Of a DNA stretch of 9,496 nucleotides, positions 1 through 5,568 are shown piece after piece. Origin of the DNA: Planctomycetaceae bacterium (GTDB lineage: Bacteria > Planctomycetota > Planctomycetia > Pirellulales > Thermoguttaceae). Location: contig JAITKS010000118.1 in assembly GCA_031278315.1 (NCBI GenBank), forward strand, positions 1-9,496, given 5' to 3'. The notes beneath the pieces are model-generated. The model did no database searches. It was given only the letters and a program-made list of their open reading frames with translations, and had not been told where the DNA came from. The number at the start of each line of letters is the position of its first letter. Within the stretch, counting starts at the first letter, position 1. A program made the translations under genes and the position numbers.

Positions 1-36
1 TATTACTATTACTACGTATATTACTTTTATTACTTT
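1..36. repeat. ATTACT-like low-complexity tract
   Basis: The bases just downstream of the aldolase stop are an irregular run of TATTAC/ATTACT-like units. No coding potential is visible. The window begins inside it, so its full extent is unknown. It is probably a simple-sequence 3' flank of the aldolase gene and shows no hairpin-plus-U-tract terminator. Confidence 0.4.
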
Positions 37-885
37 CTATTGCGCTTGACCCTCTGAACCAAAAAGAGAAAAGAGCGATTCTGCAAGTTCTATTACTTTT
101 TCTGTTACGAATGCGTCTAGTTTTAACGGATTTATTGTACCTGTAGTTTCATTGAGATATTGTTTCATCGATTGTGTGTACACTAATTTTAATGCTGTTG
201 AAATATTTATTTTACTTGCGCCGCATGAAATCAATCGTTTAAATGTTTCATCGCTTAATCCTGTACCTCCGTGAATTACAATTGGACATCGCGTTGCTTC
301 AGATAATCTTTGTACCAAATCGAAATTTATTACCGGTATTCCCTTGTAAACGCCATGAGCTGTTCCTACTGCCGGTGCGATTGCATTTACTTCGGTTTCA
401 CTTATGTATCTCATTGTTTCATCGAATCCTGCAAGTGATTCAATATCGTGTGAAATATCATCTTCTACACCTGCTATAATTCCTACTTCGCCTTCTACAT
501 CTACGCCTTTACTGTTTGCGTATCGGCGTACTTCACGAGTCTGACGTATATTCTCTTCAAAAGGAAGATGCGAACTATCAAACATCACCGAATCCCATCC
601 GAGATCGCAGCATTGATTGCAAAACTCAATACTTTGACAATGATCGAGATGTAATGCAATTGGTACCGGTGCGGCATCAATTATCGATCTTGTCATAATA
701 GCTAACGATTCAGGTTTTAAGGCCTTAACGGTCGCTACAGACGTTTGAATGATCAAAGGACTCCGCTTCCGAATAGCTGCCTCGACAACAGCCGAAAGCG
801 TAAGATGATTCAAAATATTTATTGCAGCTATTGCATATTTTTTGTTTCGCGCCTCGCGAAGCATTTTAGAAAAATTAGCTTTCAT
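37..885 (-). CDS. fba: class II fructose-bisphosphate aldolase (ketose-bisphosphate aldolase family)
   Basis: A zinc-dependent class II aldolase of 282 residues, a normal length for the FbaA/GatY/KbaY family. It is a cytoplasmic enzyme that should reversibly cleave fructose 1,6-bisphosphate to dihydroxyacetone phosphate and glyceraldehyde 3-phosphate. The catalytic Asp and first zinc His are D81-H82 in LHLDH. D103 follows in MFDSSH, E133 lies in VEGEVG, H177 in GTAHGVYKG and H205 in IHGGTG. Phosphate- and substrate-binding residues occur around N227 in NIST. The C-terminus LFGSEGQAQ resembles the FGSxxQA tail of Bacillus-type FbaA. The frame stays open upstream to 990, but the extra 35 residues are not family-like, so I start at MKANFSKML; no clear Shine-Dalgarno sequence precedes it. 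The N-terminal AINILNHLT replaces the usual AFNxxNxE, a mild divergence. Tagatose-bisphosphate aldolase is the alternative; the adjacent pgk favours glycolysis. Confidence 0.9.
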   Translation of the reverse strand: MKANFSKMLREARNKKYAIAAINILNHLTLSAVVEAAIRKRSPLIIQTSVATVKALKPESLAIMTRSIIDAAPVPIALHLDHCQSIEFCNQCCDLGWDSVMFDSSHLPFEENIRQTREVRRYANSKGVDVEGEVGIIAGVEDDISHDIESLAGFDETMRYISETEVNAIAPAVGTAHGVYKGIPVINFDLVQRLSEATRCPIVIHGGTGLSDETFKRLISCGASKINISTALKLVYTQSMKQYLNETTGTINPLKLDAFVTEKVIELAESLFSLFGSEGQAQ

Positions 886-1066
886 TTTAAACTCATAAGT
901 TAAAGTTAAAAAATAAAATTCTAGTAATATTTCAGCCGAATTTACAAAAACGTATTCTCCATAAACTCGCTGCTGATTTAAAACACACAATGAAAATACA
1001 TCTGGTCTGAAACTGGTCTGAAAATTAATTACTTGACCGATTACCAGATTACCTATACCTAATGGT
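886..1066. other. noncoding region upstream of the aldolase gene
   Basis: This stretch should hold the aldolase promoter and leader, read on the minus strand, but no convincing -10/-35 pair could be picked. It contains an exact tandem duplication at 1002-1023. A small dyad (TTACCA at 1041-1046 with TGGTAA at 1063-1068) abuts the MITE-like element. The frame open to 990 covers part of it but lacks family similarity. Confidence 0.5.
1002..1023. repeat. 11-bp tandem duplication
   Basis: CTGGTCTGAAA occurs twice back to back without a mismatch, about 115-140 bp upstream of the chosen aldolase start. It could be a replication-slippage duplication or a doubled protein-binding site; the sequence does not decide. 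Confidence 0.7.
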
Positions 1067-1216
1067 AACTTCTAAAAACTAATATATAGGAGGAACGCAG
1101 GCGTCTCGTCTGCACTATTTTTTTACAAAAAACGCCTAAATATGCGGTCGGTTCGACCGCGTTCTTTCTAACGTTCCTTCTAACAATAAATTTTTACATT
1201 TAGTTTTTTAGAAATT
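1067..1216. mobile_element. MITE-like element, copy 1
   Basis: A noncoding element of about 150 bp bounded by inverted termini: AACTTCTAAAAACT on the left and AGTTTTTTAGAAATT on the right. It shares its termini and several internal blocks, in the same order and orientation, with the element at 7771-7924. Shared blocks are TCTAAAAACTAAT near the left end, AACGCCTAAA and CGGTCG in the middle, and CTTCTAACAATAAATTTTTA near the right end. Inside are two small hairpins: GCAGGCG/CGTCTGC at 1097-1113, with one G-U pair, and GCGGTCG/CGACCGC at 1144-1160. There is no open reading frame and no obvious target-site duplication. It lies between pgk and the aldolase gene and will be transcribed if pgk reads through. 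A non-autonomous transposon relic is the best guess; a structured repeat of other origin is possible. Confidence 0.6.
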
Positions 1217-1220
1217 CACT

Positions 1221-1240
1221 AATTTTTGTAACGATAATTA
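1221..1240. repeat. 20-bp repeat, copy at the 3' end of pgk
   Basis: AATTTTTGTAACGATAATTA here and at 7728-7747 differ at one base. Both copies lie beside a MITE-like element, on its right here and on its left at the other site. The last three bases are the pgk stop codon. It belongs to the wider set of GTAACRAWAA words scattered through the window. Confidence 0.6.
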
Positions 1241-2422
1241 TTTTTCATCAAGTACAGCAACAGATTCGAATTTTTTACCTTCTAACATCTCCAAACTTGC
1301 ACCTCCTCCGGTACTAACATGAGATACTTTATCAGCGAATCCTAGCAATTGAATAGCGGCGGCACTATCACCTCCTCCGATAATACTTATCGCTTTACTG
1401 TCAACAATTGCTTGTGCGATTTTTTTTGTACCTTCATCGAAAGGCGGAATTTCACACACGCCCATTGGTCCGTTCCAAACAACAGTTTGAGCTTCTTTGA
1501 TAATTTTTGCATAGATTTGCGATGTTTCAGGACCGATATCTAAACCTTGCCATCCTGTTTCAATCGTACCAGATTTTACAATTTTTTTCTCACCGTCCGC
1601 ACTGAATTTGTTACTGACATGCGTGTCAACAGGCAATTCCAATTTGTTTCCAGCGATAGAAAGCAGCTCTTTTGCTAAATCGACTTTATCTGGTTCAATA
1701 AAACTATCGCCGACATTTTCACCTCGTGCGATGTTAAACGTGTATGCCATCGCACCGCCGATTAATACTTTGTCACAAATTCCGAGTAGATTTTTTATCA
1801 CGAGTATTTTATCTGAGACTTTTTTACCGCCTATAATCGCGATGAAAGGCCGTTGCGGATTAGATATTGCATTACTCAAATATTTGATTTCTTTTTCGAC
1901 AAGAAATCCGCAAACTTTAGGCTTGCTGCCAAATGCTTTCGGCACGGCATACATTGAGGCATCTGTTCGATGACAAGTTCCGAAGGCGTCATTTACGTAA
2001 ATATCAGCAAAAGCAGCCAGCTCATTTGCGAAAGATTCGTCGCCGTTTTTTTCACCGGGTTGGAATCGTAAATTTTCAAGAACGAGAATGTCACCGTTTT
2101 TGAGTGCGGCAACTTTGGATTTCGCATCCGAACCGACTGTATCAGTAGCGAAAGCAACCGGTTTTTTAAGCAATTCCGAAAGCCGTACCGCTGTCGGCTG
2201 CATTGTGTATTTGGGATCAGGTGCATCCTTCGGACGCCCAAGATGACTTGCCAGAATAACGCTGCCGCCGCGATTCAATACCGATTCAATTGTCGGAATT
2301 GCCATTTCGATTCGGCGGTCGTCAACAATTTTACCCGTCTCGTCAAGAGGTACGTTGAAATCAACGCGAATAAAAACTTTTTTATCTTTAACTTCAACAT
2401 CGGCAATTGTTTTTTTTGCCAT
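1238..2422 (-). CDS. pgk: phosphoglycerate kinase
   Basis: A cytoplasmic glycolytic enzyme that transfers the acyl phosphate of 1,3-bisphosphoglycerate to ADP, giving 3-phosphoglycerate and ATP. The 394 residues are full length for the bacterial monomeric enzyme. The N-terminal substrate domain shows RVDFNVPLD (19-27, with D21 and N23), DDRRI (34-38) and SHLGRP (59-64), followed by ENLRF and VNDAFGTCHR. The hinge region has GGKKVSDKI. The C-terminal nucleotide domain has WNGPMG (316-321) with E324 just after it, GGGDSAAA (349-356) and STGGGASLE (370-378). All expected motifs are present, so the enzyme should be active. The start is supported by an AAAGGAAA Shine-Dalgarno-like stretch about 10 bases upstream. 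It is followed 350 bp downstream by the aldolase gene on the same strand, a glycolytic pairing, with a MITE-like element between them. Confidence 0.97.
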   Translation of the reverse strand: MAKKTIADVEVKDKKVFIRVDFNVPLDETGKIVDDRRIEMAIPTIESVLNRGGSVILASHLGRPKDAPDPKYTMQPTAVRLSELLKKPVAFATDTVGSDAKSKVAALKNGDILVLENLRFQPGEKNGDESFANELAAFADIYVNDAFGTCHRTDASMYAVPKAFGSKPKVCGFLVEKEIKYLSNAISNPQRPFIAIIGGKKVSDKILVIKNLLGICDKVLIGGAMAYTFNIARGENVGDSFIEPDKVDLAKELLSIAGNKLELPVDTHVSNKFSADGEKKIVKSGTIETGWQGLDIGPETSQIYAKIIKEAQTVVWNGPMGVCEIPPFDEGTKKIAQAIVDSKAISIIGGGDSAAAIQLLGFADKVSHVSTGGGASLEMLEGKKFESVAVLDEK

Positions 2423-2430
2423 TTTATAAA

Positions 2431-2439
2431 TTTCCTTTC
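2431..2439 (-). promoter_or_regulatory. ribosome binding site of pgk
   Basis: On the minus strand GAAAGGAAA lies about 8-16 bases before the pgk ATG. The DUF1080 gene has a very similar AAAGGAAAA leader. The other genes in the window lack a comparable purine stretch, so these two are the only starts supported by a Shine-Dalgarno sequence. Confidence 0.7.
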
Positions 2440-2494
2440 TTTTAAACGTTAATTTGCCCGTATGTTAATTTCGATGTCCAACGCAATTGCTTTT

Positions 2495-2523
2495 GAATCA
2501 CCGAAATCATTAAACGAGCCGTA
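2495..2523 (+). promoter_or_regulatory. motif shared by the pgk and gltD upstream regions (pgk copy)
   Basis: A 29-base stretch beginning GAATCACCGAAA and ending ACGAGCCGTA matches 6169-6199 at about 24 positions, with a one-base gap and a few mismatches. It lies 73-101 bp upstream of the pgk start. Its orientation relative to the gene is opposite to that of the gltD copy. It could be a protein-binding site or a short dispersed repeat. Confidence 0.4.
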
Positions 2524-2545
2524 TAACTTTCATTTTTAAACTTGA

Positions 2546-2570
2546 CATATTTCACACGATGTAAAATATG
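2546..2570. repeat. 7-bp dyad with 11-bp spacer
   Basis: CATATTT and AAATATG form a perfect inverted repeat about 125-150 bp upstream of pgk. It overlaps a TTGACA-like hexamer at 2542-2547. An operator is possible but unproven in such AT-rich sequence. Confidence 0.3.
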
Positions 2571-2593
2571 TATATGAAAAATACATTGCCTAC

Positions 2594-2611
2594 TATTTAT
2601 TGTAACGAAAA
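2594..2611 (+). repeat. 18-bp direct repeat, copy 1
   Basis: TATTTATTGTAACGAAAA here is identical to 2721-2738. The two copies bracket the paired hairpins at 2636-2710, so the whole block looks like an inserted or duplicated unit. The core ATTGTAACGAAAAAT is found again at 3614-3628. Confidence 0.65.
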
Positions 2612-2635
2612 ATCGTAATAAACGAAAAAAATTCT

Positions 2636-2663
2636 TTAGAGATACAATGTCTTGCGTCTCTAA
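2636..2663. repeat. hairpin 1 of a complementary hairpin pair
   Basis: TTAGAGA and TCTCTAA form a 7-bp stem around a 14-base loop. The loop contains ACAATGTCTTG, the exact reverse complement of CAAGACATTGT in hairpin 2. The 22-base segment 2639-2660 is an inverted copy of 2686-2707 at 20 of 22 positions. A single transcript could therefore form either two small hairpins or one long one. Confidence 0.65.
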
Positions 2664-2682
2664 AATTAGTTTATTACGTAAC

Positions 2683-2710
2683 GCCGAGACACAAGACATT
2701 GTGTCTCGGC
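2683..2710 (-). terminator. strong hairpin, possible terminator of the isomerase-like gene
   Basis: GCCGAGACACAA and TTGTGTCTCGGC make a perfect 12-bp stem with a four-base loop. It lies 93 bases past the stop of the isomerase-like gene on the same strand. No good U-tract follows on either strand, so a classical intrinsic terminator is uncertain. It may instead be a repeat-derived hairpin that stabilises a 3' end. Confidence 0.5.
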
Positions 2711-2720
2711 ATTTCAGTTT

Positions 2721-2738
2721 TATTTATTGTAACGAAAA
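2721..2738 (+). repeat. 18-bp direct repeat, copy 2
   Basis: An exact second copy of TATTTATTGTAACGAAAA, immediately after the strong hairpin and 65 bp from the stop of the isomerase-like gene. Together with the copy at 2594 it frames about 110 bp holding both hairpins. Confidence 0.65.
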
Positions 2739-2802
2739 TTGAATTTTCAGTTGTGAGAAGTATATCTATCGATTACCAATAATTTACGGCTTTATTGTCA
2801 AA

Positions 2803-3558
2803 CTAATTTAATCCTGCTAGGAAGTGGTCGTTTGCGGTTTTGTTTGTGTGTCTTACACTTGCGTTGTCGTGATAGTTTGCTACTTCAGTTAGAATGACAC
2901 CTTCGGTACCGGCGAATTGCCAGTGTCTTGAACCGCGTCGGGTCAGTTTAACAAAAGTTCCCGGATCGGCAGTAGTATTATGTTCGACAGTAACCGGACC
3001 ATGCGCTTTGGGAACAATAACTTGAGACGGTAAATTCTTTTCACCCTCGCCGATAACATAACTTCGACCCCATCGAATAAACCAACCTTCATCTTTTTGT
3101 GCGCCTCGTTTTTTCTTTTCTGATTCGGGAACATCGACATGCCAATGCTCCGGCAACATTTGATTCGGTAACAAGAATAAATCTTGCAACATGAAACTGT
3201 ATTCTCCATCGAGATTATTCACAATACCGACAGCAGCAAGACCGACTTCAACAAATCGTCCGATACCGTAATCCGAGACCCAAAGTTTTTCGCGTAAACC
3301 TTTGTAAATAGGATAACGGTGAAAAGCGGCGAGTTCAAGAATAGCGTCGCGGGCTTTATTCTCGTCGAATTTACCATCGTTGTAGTAATATTCGTTTGGA
3401 TATGACGGTAATTTTTTTGACTGACCCGCCGCAGAGGAAGCTTTGGAAATAATTACATTTTCGCCGTATAAAACAGAAGGTGTTGCTAAAAGTGCAGTCA
3501 AGCTGCAAGCCGTTAAATTTAACATGTTACGGCGTGAAATTTGTACTTTTTTTGTCAT
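2803..3558 (-). CDS. Tat-exported cupin protein, D-lyxose isomerase-like
   Basis: A 251-residue protein with a twin-arginine signal (SRRNML, residues 8-13), a hydrophobic stretch to about residue 31, then a mature cupin-like domain. It resembles the D-lyxose/D-mannose ketol-isomerase family, metal-dependent single-domain cupins that interconvert aldoses and ketoses. H138 and H140 in PEHWHVD, E145 five residues later and H212 in SRHWQFAG fit the His-x-His, Glu, His metal set described for the E. coli enzyme; E157 is a possible alternative for the Glu. The export signal is unusual for a sugar isomerase and suggests folding with metal in the cytoplasm before export. C18 in LTAC resembles a lipobox but lies too early in the hydrophobic region to be convincing. 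No Shine-Dalgarno sequence is visible. It sits upstream of pgk with a 380-bp gap. Substrate and activity are inferred from the fold only. Confidence 0.75.
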   Translation of the reverse strand: MTKKVQISRRNMLNLTACSLTALLATPSVLYGENVIISKASSAAGQSKKLPSYPNEYYYNDGKFDENKARDAILELAAFHRYPIYKGLREKLWVSDYGIGRFVEVGLAAVGIVNNLDGEYSFMLQDLFLLPNQMLPEHWHVDVPESEKKKRGAQKDEGWFIRWGRSYVIGEGEKNLPSQVIVPKAHGPVTVEHNTTADPGTFVKLTRRGSRHWQFAGTEGVILTEVANYHDNASVRHTNKTANDHFLAGLN

Positions 3559-3613
3559 TGTGTTTTTTTGGTTAAAAAAAGGTTTTGGGAAAATGAGATA
3601 GAATTACAGAATA

Positions 3614-3628
3614 ATTGTAACGAAAAAT
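3614..3628 (+). repeat. GTAACGAAAA word, third plus-strand copy
   Basis: ATTGTAACGAAAAAT matches 2599-2613 exactly. It lies about 55-70 bp upstream of the start of the isomerase-like gene, so it could fall in the promoter region, or it could be part of a dispersed repeat. Confidence 0.5.
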
Positions 3629-3674
3629 AATTTTCACAATTATATCTGATAACTGTCTCAAAATAATAAAATGC

Positions 3675-3765
3675 GATTGACAAAGACTGCCGCTAAAAGT
3701 TTATTATCAGTGATATGTTTATTATCAATGATATGTTGCCGGCAGCGGCATATAGTTTGACAATC
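3675..3765. repeat. inverted repeat enclosing an 18-bp tandem repeat
   Basis: The left arm at 3675-3694 (GATTGACA through GCCGCT) is an imperfect inverse of the right arm at 3744-3765 (AGCGGCA through GACAATC). Between them GTTTATTATCAGTGATAT (3699-3716) is repeated directly at 3717-3734 with one G-to-A change. Such a palindrome with internal duplication could be a decayed small mobile element or a structured binding region. Nothing is encoded in it. Confidence 0.55.
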
Positions 3766-3779
3766 GTTTACAGTTCGAG

Positions 3780-3840
3780 CGGTTATTTATTTGCTTTGTA
3801 ATTTGATTTATGATTCAAATTATATCCGCGAAAATAACCG
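3780..3840. repeat. nested inverted repeats
   Basis: CGGTTATTT at 3780-3788 pairs perfectly with AAATAACCG at 3832-3840. Inside, AATTTGA and TCAAATT form a second perfect 7-bp dyad. The structure begins 14 bp after the previous palindrome and may be part of the same relic. Confidence 0.5.
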
Positions 3841-4085
3841 GCAAGAATCTTAAACTGTTTTGCAATTTAATGAGTTTAAAGTTAATTCTACAGTAAAGAG
3901 CAAACATCAATTGGGATTCTCTATACTCATCACTCATCGTACTATTATGAATTTTAGCAATTCAAAAAAACTTGATAGCGCGATTGACGATAAGTAAACA
4001 ATCAGTTCGAATCGAAAATTCAAATGAGATCGGTTTAAAAAACAATTTTATTTTTTATCACCGCAAACACCAAGATCACAGAGGG

Positions 4086-4122
4086 AATTTTAAAGTTGAT
4101 ATCAAGTTGATACTTTAAAATT
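4086..4122. repeat. 11-bp perfect inverted repeat
   Basis: AATTTTAAAGT (4086-4096) and ACTTTAAAATT (4112-4122) are perfect inverse copies around a 15-base loop. The arms are almost entirely A+T, so the hairpin is weak. It immediately follows the degenerate CACCGCAAACACC tract. Confidence 0.4.
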
Positions 4123-4136
4123 ATCATTCTATTTTC

Positions 4137-4170
4137 AAATTTTTTTTTCTAATCAAAAAGAAAAAAATTT
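4137..4170. terminator. A/T-rich hairpin with T-run
   Basis: A run of nine T residues and a run of seven A residues face each other as imperfect arms, around AATCAA. This resembles the tail of an intrinsic terminator but has no G+C stem and lies about 460 bp past the DUF1080 stop. It could equally be simple-sequence DNA. Confidence 0.2.
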
Positions 4171-4242
4171 AATCTCCCGTTCTGCGAGCTATGTGTGAAC
4201 ATTGTGTTCCCGATGGTTAATAAAAAACTAATTATTAGAGAT

Positions 4243-4254
4243 TCGCAATTGCGA
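4243..4254. repeat. 12-bp perfect palindrome
   Basis: TCGCAATTGCGA is fully self-complementary with no spacer, the form expected of a dimeric DNA-binding protein site. There is no gene start nearby, so a regulatory role is not supported. Confidence 0.35.
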
Positions 4255-4280
4255 GTAATTGAACTTTCAACTACTTTCAG

Positions 4281-4336
4281 TTTAGGGGCGGTAATTTTAC
4301 TTACAAATAGTAAGTTTGCAATATCCCCAGACTAAA
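4281..4336. ncRNA. candidate compound stem-loop, unassigned
   Basis: TTTAGGGG (4281-4288) can pair with CCCCagaCTAAA (4325-4336), with a three-base bulge. Inside is a second stem, ACTTAC/GTAAGT, around AAATA at 4299-4315. This is the only G-run/C-run pairing in the surrounding A/T-rich gap. No known RNA family is recognised, and it may be chance. Confidence 0.2.
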
Positions 4337-4418
4337 TTCAAAACATCGAATTAAGATAATAGTAATATATCAGCGGAATTTCCGTAATTATATTACAATT
4401 GTGCCGAGTAAAATTTTC

Positions 4419-4502
4419 TTAACACGAAATACACTAAATTTCACGGAATACACGAAAATTATCTAAAAAAACTTTCGTGTAATTTCGTGTTTTTCGTGTT
4501 AA
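4419..4502. repeat. CACGAA-rich palindromic repeat, copy 1
   Basis: The left side repeats units such as AACACGAAAT, ACACTAAATTTCACGG and AATACACGAAAA. The right side repeats CTTTCGTGT, AATTTCGTGT and TTTTCGTGTT, so the two halves form an imperfect hairpin of about 30 bp. The outer ends TTAACACGAAA and TTTCGTGTTAA are exact inverse copies. It lies about 130 bp downstream of the DUF1080 stop. A similar element lies upstream of that gene at 5724-5816. Confidence 0.7.
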
Positions 4503-4629
4503 AAAAATTAAAACAAAAATGTCAAAATATACAGTTACGAAAAAAAATCTACTGATATATTACTATTTACTATTTTGCTTAAATCTTAAATTAAAAATTT
4601 TACTTGATATATTACGAGATATTTTTTTG

Positions 4630-5367
4630 TTATTTTTTATTATCTATAAATTTTATTCTAAGATTCTTAATTTCAACTTTCATTGGCGGTCCGACATGAG
4701 CTTGAATAGCAAAGATTCCGCTTTTGCGTCTTTTTTCATTGTCTTCGTCTTTGGTGATACTCATTACGTGTCCGTTTATTTTATGTGTGAACGTGAAACC
4801 ATCTGCAATAATTTCATACGAGTTCCAATCATCGGCTTTTAGTTCTTTTTTCAGCGTATTATTTTCGGCGAATCTTTTAACGGTTTTTGATTTTTGTCCT
4901 TTTTCGATAACCGATTCTAGTCCCCGTTGGCATAATATTCCGCCAAAATTTTCTCCGTATAATATTCCGGAATGTTGATGGTTTCCATCGAAATCTGCCT
5001 GATAGCCGTTTAGAGAAAATTGCTTGTTACCGGAGTTTTTTTTGCTTCGATATTGAAAGCCTGAATTTCCGTTTGGTGATAATTTAATATCAGCTCGAAA
5101 AACGAAATCGCTTACATCTCCGCCTTTCCATATAATAAACTGATTGTATGTCAATTTTGCATCACCTTTTGATTCAGTTTGTCCGACGATACAATTATCT
5201 TTCACGCTCCATAAGTTAGGATTTCCATCCCATTCTGTCAGGTCTTTTCCGTTGAACATTGAAACGAACCCGTCATTTTTTTCTGTATCTGAAATTTGTG
5301 CGTTCACTGCTGAACACCAGCAGATTAAAGTAATTGTTGCACACAAAGAAACAAATATCTTTTTCAT
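4630..5367 (-). CDS. secreted DUF1080 (3-keto-disaccharide hydrolase family) protein
   Basis: A 245-residue protein of the DUF1080 family (Pfam 3-keto-disaccharide hydrolase), a concanavalin-like beta-sandwich common in planctomycetes and Bacteroidetes. A Sec signal peptide covers residues 1-23 (positive MKK, hydrophobic core, VNA before Q24), so the mature protein should be periplasmic or extracytoplasmic. Family landmarks are GFVSMFNGKDLTEWDG (33-48), W53SV and the following IVGQTE, NSGFQYRS (101-108), GYQADFDG (121-128), WNSYEIIADG, and the C-terminal GIFAIQAHVGPPMKVEIKNLRI (217-238). Some relatives hydrolyse 3-keto-glycosides; others have no assigned activity, so the reaction here is inferred. 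The start is supported by an AAAGGAAAA leader. CACGAA palindromes flank the gene on both sides. No partner 3-dehydrogenase gene is in the window. Confidence 0.85.
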   Translation of the reverse strand: MKKIFVSLCATITLICWCSAVNAQISDTEKNDGFVSMFNGKDLTEWDGNPNLWSVKDNCIVGQTESKGDAKLTYNQFIIWKGGDVSDFVFRADIKLSPNGNSGFQYRSKKNSGNKQFSLNGYQADFDGNHQHSGILYGENFGGILCQRGLESVIEKGQKSKTVKRFAENNTLKKELKADDWNSYEIIADGFTFTHKINGHVMSITKDEDNEKRRKSGIFAIQAHVGPPMKVEIKNLRIKFIDNKK

Positions 5368-5375
5368 TTGTAATT

Positions 5376-5383
5376 TTCCTTTT
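5376..5383 (-). promoter_or_regulatory. ribosome binding site of the DUF1080 gene
   Basis: On the minus strand AAAAAGGAAAA lies about 8-16 bases before the ATG, close in sequence and spacing to the pgk leader. It supports the start that gives an intact signal peptide. Confidence 0.6.
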
Positions 5384-5446
5384 TTGAAAATTTTTGATTT
5401 TTATTGCGTAACGTCAGTTCAGTTTAGATTATTTCTGATACTATAC

Positions 5447-5568
5447 TTTACACGACCTTACACGGTAATAATTACCTTTTATTTTGTCGAGGACTCATCA
5501 AATTATTTGAAAGCCGACAAATCCAAAAGTGTAAAAAGTGTAATTGTCAATCGAGTGAAGTTTACACG
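5447..5568. promoter_or_regulatory. cluster of five TTACAC words upstream of the DUF1080 gene
   Basis: TTTACACG occurs at 5447-5454 and 5561-5568 and CTTACACG at 5457-5464. The inverse forms GTGTAAA and GTGTAAT occur at 5529-5535 and 5538-5544. The pairs are spaced about one helical turn apart (10 and 9 bp), which would suit a regulator binding on one face of DNA. They lie 80-200 bp upstream of the DUF1080 start. The same word is part of the CACGAA repeat unit, so a decayed repeat is an alternative. Confidence 0.35.

Larger units (their letters stand above)
3559..4629. other. 1.07-kb noncoding region rich in palindromes
   Basis: No open frame here looks like a gene. The region holds a string of separate inverted repeats, listed individually: 3675-3765, 3780-3840, 4086-4122, 4137-4170, 4243-4254, 4281-4336 and 4419-4502. 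It also has a GTAACGAAAA copy at 3614-3628. A degenerate tract at 4056-4085 (CACCGCAAACACC, then ATCACAGAGG) resembles decayed units of the CACGAA repeat family. The 3' end of the DUF1080 gene and the promoter of the isomerase-like gene must lie here, but no promoter could be picked with confidence. Confidence 0.6.

Noticed and set aside
886..990. N-terminal extension of the aldolase frame by 35 residues
   Set aside because: The added residues do not resemble class II aldolases, whose N-terminus matches the internal MKANFSKML start; the extension is chance open frame.
2542..2572. TTGACA with a loosely placed -10 on the plus strand, possible promoter for a small RNA through the hairpins
   Set aside because: No good -10 lies at 16-18 bp; the best TAAAAT match is only 14 bp away, and no plus-strand gene follows.
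2442..2699. Minus-strand frame of 85 codons upstream of pgk
   Set aside because: It runs through the hairpin pair and the direct repeat and shows no domain-like sequence or ribosome binding site.
4005..4013. GTTCGAATC resembling a tRNA T-loop
   Set aside because: The flanking bases do not form a T-stem, and no anticodon or acceptor stem can be built around it.
4519..4842. Plus-strand frame of 107 codons
   Set aside because: A/T-rich hydrophobic translation, overlapping the DUF1080 gene antisense; a shadow plus low-complexity DNA.
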